The notes: a model not told the origin generated them from the sequence alone. A stretch of DNA of 64,000 nt from Nitrincola iocasae (GCF_008727795.1 NZ_CP044222.1:2852001-2916000), one strand, 5' to 3'; shown: positions 1 to 9,785, numbered from the stretch's first letter. Program-made: numbers and translations.

Positions 1-919
1 CGCCACTGATCACGCCTTGAATAACCGGTGCGGTGATCACTGTATCATCCAGTACAATCGCCAAGGCACGACCCATGTTTGCCCGCGTCATGTCGGCAAA
101 AAGCCGAGCCCCTTCAGTATCCAGGGTAAAATGCACCACGGCGGCCCCAGTCTCAGGATCAAAGCCCAAGCGTGCATCACGGATATGCTGGCCTTCCAGT
201 GCCACAGCTGTCTCGATTCTATAGCGTTGTTCACCGGTGGCATCCCAGTGGATCGCCGTTAAGACTGAAGCATCAGCCGCATCCGCCAACCAATGAAAGG
301 TCATTTTTGCGGTGGTTCCGAGCAATGCGCGCACCTCGGCAGGATCTGCTACACCCGGCATTTGCACCAAAATACTCTCGCGCCCCTGACGAGTGATACT
401 GGGTTCAACCAGCCCGGTTTCATCCAGACGCCGACGCACCACTTCCAGACTGCGCTCGATCGCCTCAGACATCAGGTGATTTTGCCAGTCCTGGGTGATT
501 TGCAGACTCAGTTGGTGGCCATCCTGTAGCAGTTCGACCCGCCGTATGCCGGTTGCAGCATCTCTAAACAGCGGTTGCAATTGCTGTTTAGCCTCCAGCA
601 ACTGCGCTTCCTTATTAAACACCAAGCGCAGATCTTCCGGTGCCCCAACCCAGCGAAAGGTAATTCCTGACTGCTGCAGCACATCAGCGACTTCATCAGC
701 CAGCCCCTGGTGTGCCTGCAGTTGCATCGCCTGCCCATCGGCCTGTAGCAGCAAGTGCGAGCCTCCCTGCAGGTCCAGGCCCAATGACAGGGTGCTATGG
801 ATGTACCAGCTTGGCAAGTGACTTGCCACTGTAGAAGGTAATAGATTTGGTATGGCACTCAACAGCATGCATAGGATCAGCAAGCCACAGAGTGCAGCTC
901 GCCGGTAAAAATTATTCAT
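1..919 (-). CDS. secD: SecD-like protein translocase subunit, N-terminal part (runs off the window)
   Basis: Reading leftward from ATG 917-919, the protein opens with one membrane segment (about residues 8-26). It then has the SecD signature GLDLQGGSHLLL and a periplasmic region containing RRRLDETGLVEPSI, VQMPGVADP and, at the window edge, APVIQGVISG. SecD, with SecF, uses the proton gradient to finish SecYEG-driven export. The visible part is about 306 residues and the gene continues beyond base 1. The periplasmic stretch before the first conserved block looks shorter than in the main gammaproteobacterial SecD, so this may be a second, compact SecD copy (inference). The small membrane-protein gene at 983-1363 lies 63 bp upstream on the same strand. 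Confidence 0.85.
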   Translation of the reverse strand, partial: MNNFYRRAALCGLLILCMLLSAIPNLLPSTVASHLPSWYIHSTLSLGLDLQGGSHLLLQADGQAMQLQAHQGLADEVADVLQQSGITFRWVGAPEDLRLVFNKEAQLLEAKQQLQPLFRDAATGIRRVELLQDGHQLSLQITQDWQNHLMSEAIERSLEVVRRRLDETGLVEPSITRQGRESILVQMPGVADPAEVRALLGTTAKMTFHWLADAADASVLTAIHWDATGEQRYRIETAVALEGQHIRDARLGFDPETGAAVVHFTLDTEGARLFADMTRANMGRALAIVLDDTVITAPVIQGVISG

Positions 920-982
920 AGGTTACCCCAATAGAAACAGAATAAGCGTTACTGCCTGAATCAGACAGTGCATATGCAGCGC

Positions 983-1363
983 TTATTGTTGTGGCGGGGC
1001 TCTCAGAAGGGGTCGATAGAACTGCCGCGCAGACACGCCAACGGCGGTAACACGCGTGGACTCAACAGTGCGCTGGCCACACAGCCAAAGTAGCAGACCA
1101 ACAAAAAGGGCAAACAACTGGCCAGGATCGGCTGAGACCTGCTGCTGATCCTCATCCGACGGTTCAACGCTAAAGTTACGAGATTGTTGTGACTGCAGCA
1201 GCACAGCCCAAGGCTGCGCCTCGGCGGTAAAGCCGGTTTTCGAATCACCCAAAGTGGGCGTGGGCAAGGCGGTGAAAATCAACCACAACAGCACCAACAG
1301 CAACATCCGGATCACGCCGGGTTGAAGCACTGGAGCTACAGGTGATGTGGTTTGATTTGGCAT
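983..1363 (-). CDS. Small hypothetical membrane protein, possibly DUF2946-like
   Basis: About 126 residues from ATG 1361-1363. A longer in-frame extension to 1489 would overlap the end of the neighbouring diguanylate cyclase, so the inner start is preferred. There are two hydrophobic segments: one near residues 18-38 (MLLLVLLWLIFTALP) and one around 85-97 (LFALFVGLLLWLCG). The tail is short, basic and proline-rich, ending RAPPQQ. That layout resembles DUF2946-type small membrane proteins, but the match is by eye only. It is co-directional with the SecD-like gene, 63 bp away. No function is assigned. Confidence 0.5.
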   Translation of the reverse strand: MPNQTTSPVAPVLQPGVIRMLLLVLLWLIFTALPTPTLGDSKTGFTAEAQPWAVLLQSQQSRNFSVEPSDEDQQQVSADPGQLFALFVGLLLWLCGQRTVESTRVTAVGVSARQFYRPLLRAPPQQ

Positions 1364-1439
1364 GGAAAAAACCTGTGGAATAGACGCTGGATTATCAGGT
1401 TTGTGCGGGTTGGAGTCAATTGTCCACCCGCCCCAAACT

Positions 1440-3713
1440 TCAGGAAAGACAAAGCTGTTTTTGTATAACCGTGTTTTGGTTAGAATCATAAATCTGAAAC
1501 TGATTCTTACCTGACTCTTTCGCCGCGTACATTATCTGATCGGCTTGATGCAATAACTGCTCAGGTGCAACTGTTTCCACTTGAGGATATAAGGTTGCTC
1601 CCATACTGGCGGAGACATGAAAATATTCAGTTTTGTACTGATGCTCCAGCATAGCCGCCTTAAGTAAGCGGCTGAGCGCAATTTCACAGGCCTGGGTATC
1701 GGCCAGATCGGTCAATACGGCGACAAACTCATCACCACCGATACGCGCCAAGGTATCGCCCTCTCGTAAAGTCTGCTTCATCTGCTCCGCCAGGAAGCAG
1801 AGCAAACTGTCTCCTGCCGCATGGCCAAAATCATCATTAATACGCTTAAAACCATCCAGGTCGATAAACACCACTGCAATCAAGCGTTCGCGCCGCAGCG
1901 TCAGATGCATGGCCTGCTGAAGGCGATCATGCAGCAATGAACGGTTTGGCAAGCCGGTCAGCGGATCAAAGTGCGCCAGCTTTTGTAACCGAAGCTCCTG
2001 CTGTTTCTGCCGACTGATATCACTGAACAAAGAAACATAGTGCAGCACGTCTCCAGAGTCATCTTGTACCGCGGTGATTGTTATGTGCTCGACATACACT
2101 TCACCATCTTTACGCCGATTCCATAGTTCACCACTCCAATGCCCATTGGTATTGATAGACCACCACATAGATTCATAAAACTCGGCATCATGATGACCTG
2201 AATGTAACAATCTGGGATTTTTACCCAGTACATCTGCACGGTCATATCCAGTGATCACACAAAATGCATCATTCACTTCCAGAATCTCGCCCATCGGACA
2301 GCAAATGATGATCCCTTCATGCGCATGGGTAAACACTGTTGCCAATTGACTAAGTTTGATATTTTGCTGATGCAATTGTTCTAAATGCTGTTTACGCTCG
2401 GTTATGTTTTCCAACACGCCTACAAAATGGCTGACTGAATTGGTTTCATCGAGTACGGCAGATATTCGGGTCGCCACCGGCATTAATTCGCCTTTTGCCG
2501 TGCGGTTAATCAACTCACCTTCCCAATCGCTACCTTGTTGTAACGCCTGGCGAAGACTATCCATGGTAGACCGATCTGTCCAAGTGCTTCCCAGAAAGCG
2601 TGGATTTTTCCCCAACATGTCACTTGCCGAGTAGCCGAACAGCCGCTCAACGGCAGGATTAGCATACACAACCCGCTGGGTGTTATCAGTCAAAATCACC
2701 GCCGCACTGGACTGATCAACGGCCTTGGATAGCAGTGCCATTTGTTGCTGAATGGATACACGATGCATCACTTCGCGAACCAATACCGCCATGCTCACCA
2801 GCATCAACATCACCAAAGCACAGAGTACAAGGAGCATCGCCTGATTATTCTGCCACCAGCTCCTGACAAAATCGCGCTGTGACTGGGTAACAGAAATAAT
2901 CAAAGGATAACGTGATGAAAGGCTCCAGGCATGCAGCGCATCCGGAGTGAAATACAGCTGTTGATGCCGTCCAGATTGCAGAAAAGTGCCGACCGGCGGT
3001 AACTCTGCTGCGTTAGGCAGCATGGAAACAAGCCGCTCGCCATCATAACTGAGTAAGCTGATTTCCTGCTGCAGGGTATTTTCCACCTCTTCTGTCAGAA
3101 AGAAATCGGTAAAATATTCAGGGTTCAATGCAACCAGAATCCAATAGGATTCACCCGTCAAGGACTGAAAGCCTGAACGAAGTCCGGTTACCATAACAGG
3201 GTGGGGGGATATGGCTTCCTGCTGATCAAACAAGGATAAAAAATGCTGATCAACCCTGCTGATGATCCTGAGTCTCGAAATTCGAGATCCGTCTGCGGTA
3301 TTAGGGTCCAAGCCGATACGGCCCAAATCTATCTCTCGACCTTCACTTCTGCCGGTACTGTCAACGAGCACCCCGGTGCCTTGGGTTATAATGATCTGAC
3401 GAATATGTGGCGCAAAATGAATCATTTCATCAACGCGCTGACGCAGCCCTTCGATGGGTGCAACCGATACGCCACCCTCAGCCTGTTGAGAAAACAGCGT
3501 ATCCAGCGATATCATTGCAGACTCGACAGAGTCCAGTGTCCGGGTAACGCTACGTTCCAATAACTGACTCTGGAAAATGATACGTTGCTGCGTCTGCTCC
3601 ACTGAATGTTTAAAGCTGCTCCAAAGACTAAGGAACACAGCGGCAAAAAGCGCACACAAGAGGGTTAGAAACAATAGAGCCAAGCGTCGATGCTTTATGA
3701 TGCGCCCAGGCAT
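1440..3713 (-). CDS. Membrane PAS-PAS-GGDEF diguanylate cyclase
   Basis: About 757 residues, taking ATG 3711-3713 as start (a TTG lies 7 codons upstream). A membrane segment near residues 10-33, a periplasmic sensor region of about 250 residues and a second membrane segment near 290-312 make up the input half. Two PAS domains follow (AVDQSSAAVILTDNTQ; ATVFTHAHEGIIICC). The GGDEF domain carries an intact active site (ARIGGDEF) and, nine residues before it, the RxxD inhibitory site (REGD), so it should make c-di-GMP and be feedback-inhibited. No EAL domain follows. The periplasmic ligand is unknown. Confidence 0.92.
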   Translation of the reverse strand: MPGRIIKHRRLALLFLTLLCALFAAVFLSLWSSFKHSVEQTQQRIIFQSQLLERSVTRTLDSVESAMISLDTLFSQQAEGGVSVAPIEGLRQRVDEMIHFAPHIRQIIITQGTGVLVDSTGRSEGREIDLGRIGLDPNTADGSRISRLRIISRVDQHFLSLFDQQEAISPHPVMVTGLRSGFQSLTGESYWILVALNPEYFTDFFLTEEVENTLQQEISLLSYDGERLVSMLPNAAELPPVGTFLQSGRHQQLYFTPDALHAWSLSSRYPLIISVTQSQRDFVRSWWQNNQAMLLVLCALVMLMLVSMAVLVREVMHRVSIQQQMALLSKAVDQSSAAVILTDNTQRVVYANPAVERLFGYSASDMLGKNPRFLGSTWTDRSTMDSLRQALQQGSDWEGELINRTAKGELMPVATRISAVLDETNSVSHFVGVLENITERKQHLEQLHQQNIKLSQLATVFTHAHEGIIICCPMGEILEVNDAFCVITGYDRADVLGKNPRLLHSGHHDAEFYESMWWSINTNGHWSGELWNRRKDGEVYVEHITITAVQDDSGDVLHYVSLFSDISRQKQQELRLQKLAHFDPLTGLPNRSLLHDRLQQAMHLTLRRERLIAVVFIDLDGFKRINDDFGHAAGDSLLCFLAEQMKQTLREGDTLARIGGDEFVAVLTDLADTQACEIALSRLLKAAMLEHQYKTEYFHVSASMGATLYPQVETVAPEQLLHQADQIMYAAKESGKNQFQIYDSNQNTVIQKQLCLS

Positions 3714-3966
3714 TGTCAGATAAGATATATTCAAACGCTAGCTTCTCTTACTACTTCGGAAACCGTTAAGATTATTTAACACACCCATATTACTTGGCTT
3801 GTATATAATTGAAAAAGATTTTTTTGAGCTTAATGACGGAGCTATTTATAATTTCCAGTGTCAGTCAGGCTCAGCAAGCCTGCATAACTACCTACCCGCT
3901 AATATCCTGGTAATTCAGCCAGGAACCTATAATGATGTAGACATATAGCAGTTCTGCCAGAAAACA

Positions 3967-6900
3967 CTAAGCTTCCCTTCTGATCAAACGCAACTGTTGA
4001 ATAAATTGCTTATCGGCTGTCTTGAATCCGGTAAAACGGAACTGCAAGCGGTCTATCTGCCCTTGCTGATAAAGCCAGACCAGAGAGCGTGCCTCGTCGA
4101 GCAGTTGCCGGTAACGGCTCTGGACATCATGCCAACGGGTATCGCTAACACCAGCCTGAGGCAGGCACATCTGCGGTATTATGCCATCAACCACTTCGCA
4201 GCCATCCAGTGATGGCGGACAATCGATCTGGCCATCGAAATACTGCTGCAGTGCCACCATCCAGCTACGTTGCTCAATTTCCGCCAACAGCAAGGGTATC
4301 CTGTCTACTGACAAGGCAGTGCAGCTTTTCCATGCCTGCGGGGGCTGCCATGTAGCCACCCAATCAGGTAACACTTCGGCAGGCATGGGCTTAGCGATGG
4401 CGTAGCCTTGTGCCGCCGTAAACCCTAACTCCAACAGCAGTTCACCATGCAAAATATTTTCGACCCCTTCAGCGATCACCTGTCGATTCAGGCTTTTGGC
4501 GAGCCCCAGAATGCTATTAATTATCATAAAGTGTTCGGGATCATGCGGTAGGGTGCGAATAAAGCTTTGATCTATTTTGATCGTCCGTGCCGGAATATTT
4601 TTCAGAAAAGTCAGTGAAGAATAACCCGTACCAAAGTCATCCAGTGAGCAGGTAAACCCATAGCTTTGCAGTTCTAAAATCAAACCGGAGACATAAGATA
4701 TATCGTCAATGGCACCGGTTTCAAGGATCTCCAGTTCCAGTTGGTTCGCACTGACACGGGGATAGCGCTTAAGCAACTCAACCAGATACTCTTTGAATGA
4801 CGGATCATGTAATTGCACCACCCCAATATTGACACTGACAACAAAATCTTTGGGCAATCCCACTTCAATCCATTGATCCAGCTGTCGAAATGCCGATTCC
4901 AGTACCCAGTTGCCTATCGCCACAGATAGGTGATGCTGCTCAATAACAGGGATAAAATAGCCCGGCAGCAACAAGCCTTTTTGTGGATGTTGCCAACGGA
5001 TCAGTGCTTCGGCTCCACTGACATGACCGGTGTGCATATTCACTTTGGGTTGATAGTAGAGCACGAATTGTTGTTGTAATAATCCCTGCCGGATAGCTTC
5101 AATCTTTTCCAGTTTTCTGCGGGTCATGGAATCATTATCCGGATCAAACACTGCATAGCGGTTTTTACCGGCTTGTTTGGCCTGATAAAGTGCCTGGGAA
5201 GCCTGACGGATCAATCCATCGGCATCCACTTTATGCGCCTGCGGGTAAAAAGCGATACCGATACTGGCGGAACACTCCAGCGAATAACCATTAATCAGCA
5301 TGGGTTCGGCGAGGTGCATTAACAAACGTTTTACCGGTGACGCGATATCGCCCTCCTGACTGAAACCGGTAAGTATCAACACAAACTCATCACCACCGAT
5401 ACGCGCCAGACTTTGATGTTCTCTGACCGAATCGCGTACACGTTGACTGATCGCTACAATCAGACGATCGCCTGTTTCAACACCATATTGATCATTGATT
5501 TCGGCAAAGTTATCAATATCCAGGTAAATTACGGCCATCAGGCGTCTATCATCTTCCGATGTCAGCATGGTGGTTTTCAGCAGCTGTAAAAACAGGTTGC
5601 GGTTAGGCAAGCCAGTAAGCACATCGTGTAGCTCGACATATTCGAGCTCTTGCTGATGATTTTTTTGTTGGGTAATATCGATGTTAATCCCTACAACTTT
5701 CGTTGCCACGCCAGCCTCATCTCGCTGCATTACGCGTCCCAGAGATCGGACCCATATCCATTCATCAGACTGGGTTTGCATGCGATATTCAACTTCGCAT
5801 AACTCATCGCTGCTGCGAATATGCTCATCAATCAGCGTCAATACACGTGAAACATCATCTGGATGCACAGCATTTTGCCAGAACTGTATCCTGGTCAAAC
5901 CCGTATCGTCCAAACTTAAGCCCAGCATTTCTCTCCAGCGTGCATCACCAATAAACACATCTGTTGTAAGATCCCATTCCCAGGTTCCCCCTCGAACAGA
6001 TTCCAGTGCGGTTTGCAGGCGCTTACGCTGTTCCTGCAATTCCATTTCATAGCGCTTGCGTTCGGTCACATCATACCCGGTCGCTACATAATGGCTGGGT
6101 GAACCATCCGCACCATCGTGACGTTGAATAAACAGATGCAAGGCGTAGCGCTCTCCATTGGGGCGCTGATTCCAGATATCGCCTTCCCAGAGGCCATTCC
6201 GCTGTAACACCTGCCACATCCGGCTAAAGAATTCCTGCGTATGTAGACCTGAAGCAAGCATACTAGGGGGTTGCCCCAGCACAGCGTCTTCCGTGTAACC
6301 GGTAAGCTCAGTAAACGCATGATTAACAGCAGTAATACGATTTCTTGCATCACTTATGAATAGCGCCTCATGTCCCAGCCTGATAATCTGGCTGATCAGT
6401 TCACGTTCAGTGATATCTTCCCGCGTACCAATGAGCCGTTGAGGTTTTGCGGCATTATCACGTTGAATGACTTTACCGCGTAGCTCCATCCAACGCAGCG
6501 CACCAGTGGGAAGCACGATACGGTAGGTAACCTTTACCTCATCATGGTTGGGCTGCCATAAATCTGACAGGGCCGTGCGTAGTTGCAGCAGATCCTCCTC
6601 GTGAATATCACCTCGCTCAGCTTCTGCCTGCTGCAATAGCGATTGAGTTAACTGATCTGGCAACAAGGCGTTTGCATCCTGTTCAGCCCACTCCCAAAAA
6701 CCTTCATGGGAGCCTTGCAACAGAAATTTCCATCGTTGCTCACTGAGATCTAACGCTGCTTCCGCTTTCTGCCGGGCATGCTTTTCCTGCATTAACTGCA
6801 TCGCCTGGGAAGATAACTTCTCATACATAGACAACACGGTTTTGATCAGTATCGCCGTGGCACCCCTCATCTCATCATCGGCGCGCTGGCGTGCATCAAC

Positions 6901-7350
6901 TACACTTAACCCATCAGCTATTGCATGAACCGCTTTAGCCATACGCTTGTCACTGTCCAGAATGTGATAAGCCAGCCATTGTGTTAGGAACGAAAACAGC
7001 TCTTCAAGCAACAAATGAAATGGAAGGTCACTGGTGCGTAATAACTGAATTTCTGCAAAAAAATGCTGATGACTAACAACATGACCCGAAAACCAGTCAT
7101 CTCCGTCTAACGAGGACTTCCAGATCATTTCTTCGGTTCGGAAATGGTAGTCAGCATAGTCGGACAGTTCTTTGAGAATCTGTTCGATAGCCTGTTTGGA
7201 AACGCCCTGCACATACTGCTGACCTAATTTATTCAGCAAGGCCACCAGATTACGATGCTGGTCATCAATAATCGCAATACCCGTCTCAAGTTGCGGATTC
7301 CAGGGAAATATTTCAAACGCCGTATTCGCATCATCTGGAGTCGAGGTCAT
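3967..7350 (-). CDS. Hemerythrin-PAS-GGDEF-EAL c-di-GMP protein
   Basis: About 1,127 residues from ATG 7348-7350; a GTG start at 7395 would add 15 residues. The N-terminus is a bacteriohemerythrin domain with iron ligands in DDQHRNL, HFRTEE, HVVSHQHF and HILDSDKRM, suggesting O2 or redox sensing. Three PAS repeats follow, then GGDEF (ARIGGDEF) whose inhibitory site is degenerate (REHQ instead of RxxD). The EAL domain keeps EALIRW, ELEILET, DDFGTGYSSL and AEGVE, so it should hydrolyse c-di-GMP. A tail of about 100 residues after EAL is unrecognised. There is no membrane segment, so the protein is cytoplasmic. A perfect 8-bp inverted repeat lies just upstream. Confidence 0.9.
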   Translation of the reverse strand: MTSTPDDANTAFEIFPWNPQLETGIAIIDDQHRNLVALLNKLGQQYVQGVSKQAIEQILKELSDYADYHFRTEEMIWKSSLDGDDWFSGHVVSHQHFFAEIQLLRTSDLPFHLLLEELFSFLTQWLAYHILDSDKRMAKAVHAIADGLSVVDARQRADDEMRGATAILIKTVLSMYEKLSSQAMQLMQEKHARQKAEAALDLSEQRWKFLLQGSHEGFWEWAEQDANALLPDQLTQSLLQQAEAERGDIHEEDLLQLRTALSDLWQPNHDEVKVTYRIVLPTGALRWMELRGKVIQRDNAAKPQRLIGTREDITERELISQIIRLGHEALFISDARNRITAVNHAFTELTGYTEDAVLGQPPSMLASGLHTQEFFSRMWQVLQRNGLWEGDIWNQRPNGERYALHLFIQRHDGADGSPSHYVATGYDVTERKRYEMELQEQRKRLQTALESVRGGTWEWDLTTDVFIGDARWREMLGLSLDDTGLTRIQFWQNAVHPDDVSRVLTLIDEHIRSSDELCEVEYRMQTQSDEWIWVRSLGRVMQRDEAGVATKVVGINIDITQQKNHQQELEYVELHDVLTGLPNRNLFLQLLKTTMLTSEDDRRLMAVIYLDIDNFAEINDQYGVETGDRLIVAISQRVRDSVREHQSLARIGGDEFVLILTGFSQEGDIASPVKRLLMHLAEPMLINGYSLECSASIGIAFYPQAHKVDADGLIRQASQALYQAKQAGKNRYAVFDPDNDSMTRRKLEKIEAIRQGLLQQQFVLYYQPKVNMHTGHVSGAEALIRWQHPQKGLLLPGYFIPVIEQHHLSVAIGNWVLESAFRQLDQWIEVGLPKDFVVSVNIGVVQLHDPSFKEYLVELLKRYPRVSANQLELEILETGAIDDISYVSGLILELQSYGFTCSLDDFGTGYSSLTFLKNIPARTIKIDQSFIRTLPHDPEHFMIINSILGLAKSLNRQVIAEGVENILHGELLLELGFTAAQGYAIAKPMPAEVLPDWVATWQPPQAWKSCTALSVDRIPLLLAEIEQRSWMVALQQYFDGQIDCPPSLDGCEVVDGIIPQMCLPQAGVSDTRWHDVQSRYRQLLDEARSLVWLYQQGQIDRLQFRFTGFKTADKQFIQQLRLIRREA

Positions 7351-7395
7351 AGCTAAAGCAGCCTTATTACGGATGTTGTACTTCTTTAGGAACAC

Positions 7396-7414
7396 TATAG
7401 TCCAGCGGACTATA
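7396..7414. promoter_or_regulatory. Perfect inverted repeat upstream of the hemerythrin-GGDEF-EAL gene
   Basis: TATAGTCC-AGC-GGACTATA is a perfect 8-bp inverted repeat 46 bp upstream of the preferred start codon. It could be an operator or an mRNA hairpin. Its position is one reason to prefer the internal ATG over the GTG at 7395, which would leave no room for a ribosome site. Confidence 0.35.
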
Positions 7415-7546
7415 ACCTTATATTTATCAAGGTGTAAATGCAGTCAATATCGATATTATTTATACAGAATTTCCTCCCCCGTAGATCATAGCCAAAATTT
7501 AATCAGATTATTGAGCAATTCTACTGGAGACTTGCACCTCATTAGA

Positions 7547-7565
7547 TGATAATGATTATTATTAA
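7547..7565 (+). promoter_or_regulatory. Fur-like box upstream of the ZIP transporter
   Basis: TGATAATGATTATTATTAA closely matches the Fur consensus GATAATGATAATCATTATC and ends 19 bp before the transporter ATG. A related AT-rich palindrome lies upstream of the azurin gene, so the two may be co-regulated. A Zur or Mur reading is also possible. Confidence 0.6.
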
Positions 7566-7583
7566 ATGAAATGAGGGGCACCC

Positions 7584-8477
7584 ATGAATACCCAAATTCT
7601 GACATCCACCCGCTCCGGTAGCTCCCGGCTTCCATTGAAAAAGCTACTTGGCACTTTGATTCTGATTGCGGGCTTCGCTTTGTTGATCTACCAGCTGATT
7701 GTACTGTTGCAGGCTCGGGACTTGGTTCGCTATGCATTTTATGCCGGTATGCTAGCAGCCGCCTCTACGGCAGCGGGTGCCTGCCTGGCCGTATTCGCCA
7801 ACCGCATCTCTGAGCGTTTTATCGACAGTTTGATGGGTTTTGGTGCCGGTGTAATGCTCGCCGCCAGCATTTTCTCACTGATTTTGCCTTCAATGGAAAT
7901 GATGGAAGGCCAAAGTAGTACTAGTCTCCTGGCCTCTGGTCAGGTTGCCCTGGCCGTGTTAGTCGGTGCCGCCATGATGCTGTTAATCGAAAAAATAGTT
8001 CCTCATGAGCACTTTATCAAGGGCGCAGACGGCATTTCTAACACACGTTTGCGCCAGAGCTGGTTATTTGTGCTAGCCATTGCTCTACACAACTTTCCGG
8101 AAGGGCTGGCAATTGGTGCCGCCTACGCAGCCAATGACGGCCATGGATTAGCGGCCGGAATTGCGATTCAGGATATGCCGGAAGGTTTTGTGGTTGCCAT
8201 GGCACTGATCGCCGTGGGCTACACTCGCCTGTTCTCAATCACTATCGGTGTACTGACAGGTCTTGCAGAACCTGTCATGGCGGTCATGGGCGCCACTCTG
8301 CTAGAGTTCAGCACACACCTCCTGCCCTGGGGTCTGGCAGGTGCAGCGGGAGCTATGCTGTTTGTCATCAGCCACGAGATCATTCCTGAGTCACACCGTA
8401 AAGGCCACGAGTTTTTTGCCACCAACGGGCTCATCCTGGGGTTTGTACTGATGATGCTACTCGACACATCACTCTAA
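7584..8477 (+). CDS. ZIP-family divalent metal transporter
   Basis: 297 residues from ATG 7584, with about eight hydrophobic segments. The metal-binding helices are clear: HNFPEGLAIGAAY (TM4 motif HNxxEG) and IAIQDMPEGFVVAMAL (TM5). ZIP proteins import zinc, iron or manganese into the cytoplasm. The Fur-like box directly upstream favours iron or manganese, but this is inference. A hydrophobic N-terminal helix (residues about 22-42) precedes the core. A terminator hairpin follows the stop codon, so the gene appears to stand alone. Confidence 0.88.
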   Translation: MNTQILTSTRSGSSRLPLKKLLGTLILIAGFALLIYQLIVLLQARDLVRYAFYAGMLAAASTAAGACLAVFANRISERFIDSLMGFGAGVMLAASIFSLILPSMEMMEGQSSTSLLASGQVALAVLVGAAMMLLIEKIVPHEHFIKGADGISNTRLRQSWLFVLAIALHNFPEGLAIGAAYAANDGHGLAAGIAIQDMPEGFVVAMALIAVGYTRLFSITIGVLTGLAEPVMAVMGATLLEFSTHLLPWGLAGAAGAMLFVISHEIIPESHRKGHEFFATNGLILGFVLMMLLDTSL

Positions 8478-8514
8478 GAAGACGTGACCCTCTCGCTTAT
8501 TTGCAGTAAATTAA

Positions 8515-8545
8515 GGCCCTGCCTGATACAGGGCCTTTTGTTTTA
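8515..8545 (+). terminator. Rho-independent terminator after the ZIP gene
   Basis: GGCCCTG-cctgata-CAGGGCC is a perfect 7-bp GC-rich stem followed by TTTTGTTTT, 37 bp after the transporter stop and before the next gene. Confidence 0.85.
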
Positions 8546-8563
8546 TAGGGAGCCATACCCATC

Positions 8564-9178
8564 GTGAAGCCAGTCCAGCCTTTTCATCATGCCCCTGCCA
8601 CACAGCGCAACAGGGACCCTATTCTTAAGGTATTGCAGACTTACCTGCCCAATCCGGCGAGGGTACTGGAAATTGCCTCAGGCACTGGGGAGCACGCGGT
8701 GTACCTATCCGCTAAACTGCCACAAGTAACCCACTGGCAACCCACCGATATTGATCCGACAGCTATCAGTAGTATTGAAGCCTGGCGGCAGCGCGATCAC
8801 CATCCGAAGCTGCTACCGGCATGCCACCTGGATGTAATAGCACCTATAGAGATGACACCGGGTGATTACAACACTCTTTTGGCAATCAATATGATCCATA
8901 TTGCGCCCTGGAAAGCCACTGAGGGCCTTATGCAACTGGCCAACAAGCTGTTGCGTAACGCAGGGATACTCTATTTATACGGTCCCTTCTGGCAGGACGA
9001 TGTCAGCCCTGTCGACAGCAACCTGGCCTTTGATGTATCACTGCGTCAGCGTAATCCGCTCTGGGGAATCCGTAATCTGAACGAAGTCACTCACTTGGCT
9101 GAGGTGAATGGGCTGACACGAGAAACCGTTGTCCCCATGCCAGCTAATAATTTATCGGTGGTGTTTCGGAAGGACTAA
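8564..9178 (+). CDS. DUF938 family SAM-dependent methyltransferase
   Basis: 204 residues starting at GTG 8564, with an AGGGA ribosome site about 11 bp upstream. The N-terminus (FHHAPATQRNRDPIL) and the SAM-binding motif VLEIASGTGEHAVYLS are typical of the DUF938 class I methyltransferases. WQPTDIDP supplies the acidic ribose-binding loop, and NMIHIAPW and LYLYGPF follow. The substrate is not known for the family. It is a single gene following a terminator. Confidence 0.85.
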   Translation: MKPVQPFHHAPATQRNRDPILKVLQTYLPNPARVLEIASGTGEHAVYLSAKLPQVTHWQPTDIDPTAISSIEAWRQRDHHPKLLPACHLDVIAPIEMTPGDYNTLLAINMIHIAPWKATEGLMQLANKLLRNAGILYLYGPFWQDDVSPVDSNLAFDVSLRQRNPLWGIRNLNEVTHLAEVNGLTRETVVPMPANNLSVVFRKD

Positions 9179-9230
9179 GTGAGTATGACAGCGATGCTGC
9201 ATTACCCACTTAGCTAGAGCAGGGCCGCGT

Positions 9231-9671
9231 TTACTCGATGATAAACTTGCCTTTCATCAACGCAAAATGACCTGGGAAGGAGCAGAAAAAGCTCAAGTCT
9301 TTGTCTTTTAAATCAGCGACTGAAAACTCTACTGAAGTGCTTTCTCCGCCACCAACTAACTCAGTCGCTGCCAGTACACGCTCATCATCAGACGGTACAT
9401 AGTTGTTAGCAGGTCCGGCTGCCATGGCATCTTTTGCTAGTGCACTCAATTGATCGGTTTCAACCAGCACCCAGTTATGTCCCATAGTGGTTTTCGGTAG
9501 GCTGCCTGTGTGATTGAGCGTCAATGTAACGGTTTCACAGTCCGACGGAACCGTCAGCTCAGCTTTGGAATAACGCATCTGATCAGTACTGTCGATACTC
9601 AGTTCACAACTGGACGCCTGAGCCAACACAGGCAAGAACAGCATTACTAACGCTAACATCAAGACTCTCAT
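9231..9671 (-). CDS. azu: Azurin, periplasmic blue copper protein
   Basis: 146 residues from ATG 9669-9671, preceded by AGGAG at the right spacing; an upstream in-frame start at 9701 lacks a ribosome site. A signal peptide (about 20 residues ending VLAQA) precedes the mature protein. Copper ligands are visible: His in MGHNWVL, then Cys, His and Met in FFCSFPGHFALMKG. Azurin is a soluble periplasmic one-electron carrier linked to nitrite reduction, peroxide detoxification or copper/redox stress. No denitrification genes are in view. A Fur-like palindrome lies upstream. Confidence 0.95.
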   Translation of the reverse strand: MRVLMLALVMLFLPVLAQASSCELSIDSTDQMRYSKAELTVPSDCETVTLTLNHTGSLPKTTMGHNWVLVETDQLSALAKDAMAAGPANNYVPSDDERVLAATELVGGGESTSVEFSVADLKDKDLSFFCSFPGHFALMKGKFIIE

Positions 9672-9704
9672 TGTATCGTCTCCTGAATAGAGTGGGCTCA
9701 TTCA

Positions 9705-9724
9705 TATTAATAGTAATGATAATA
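9705..9724 (-). promoter_or_regulatory. Fur-like box upstream of azurin
   Basis: ATTAATAGTAATGATAATAC (plus strand) shares the TAATGATAAT core with the site before the ZIP transporter and sits about 34 bp upstream of the azurin ATG. Confidence 0.45.
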
Positions 9725-9785
9725 CGTTTTATTTACATGAGAATCAAATTTCATTAGTCGTCACCTTGTGAAAGTTTCATGGAGC

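Noticed and set aside
9672..9701. Extended azurin N-terminus
   Set aside because: No ribosome site; the internal ATG has AGGAG and a clean signal peptide.
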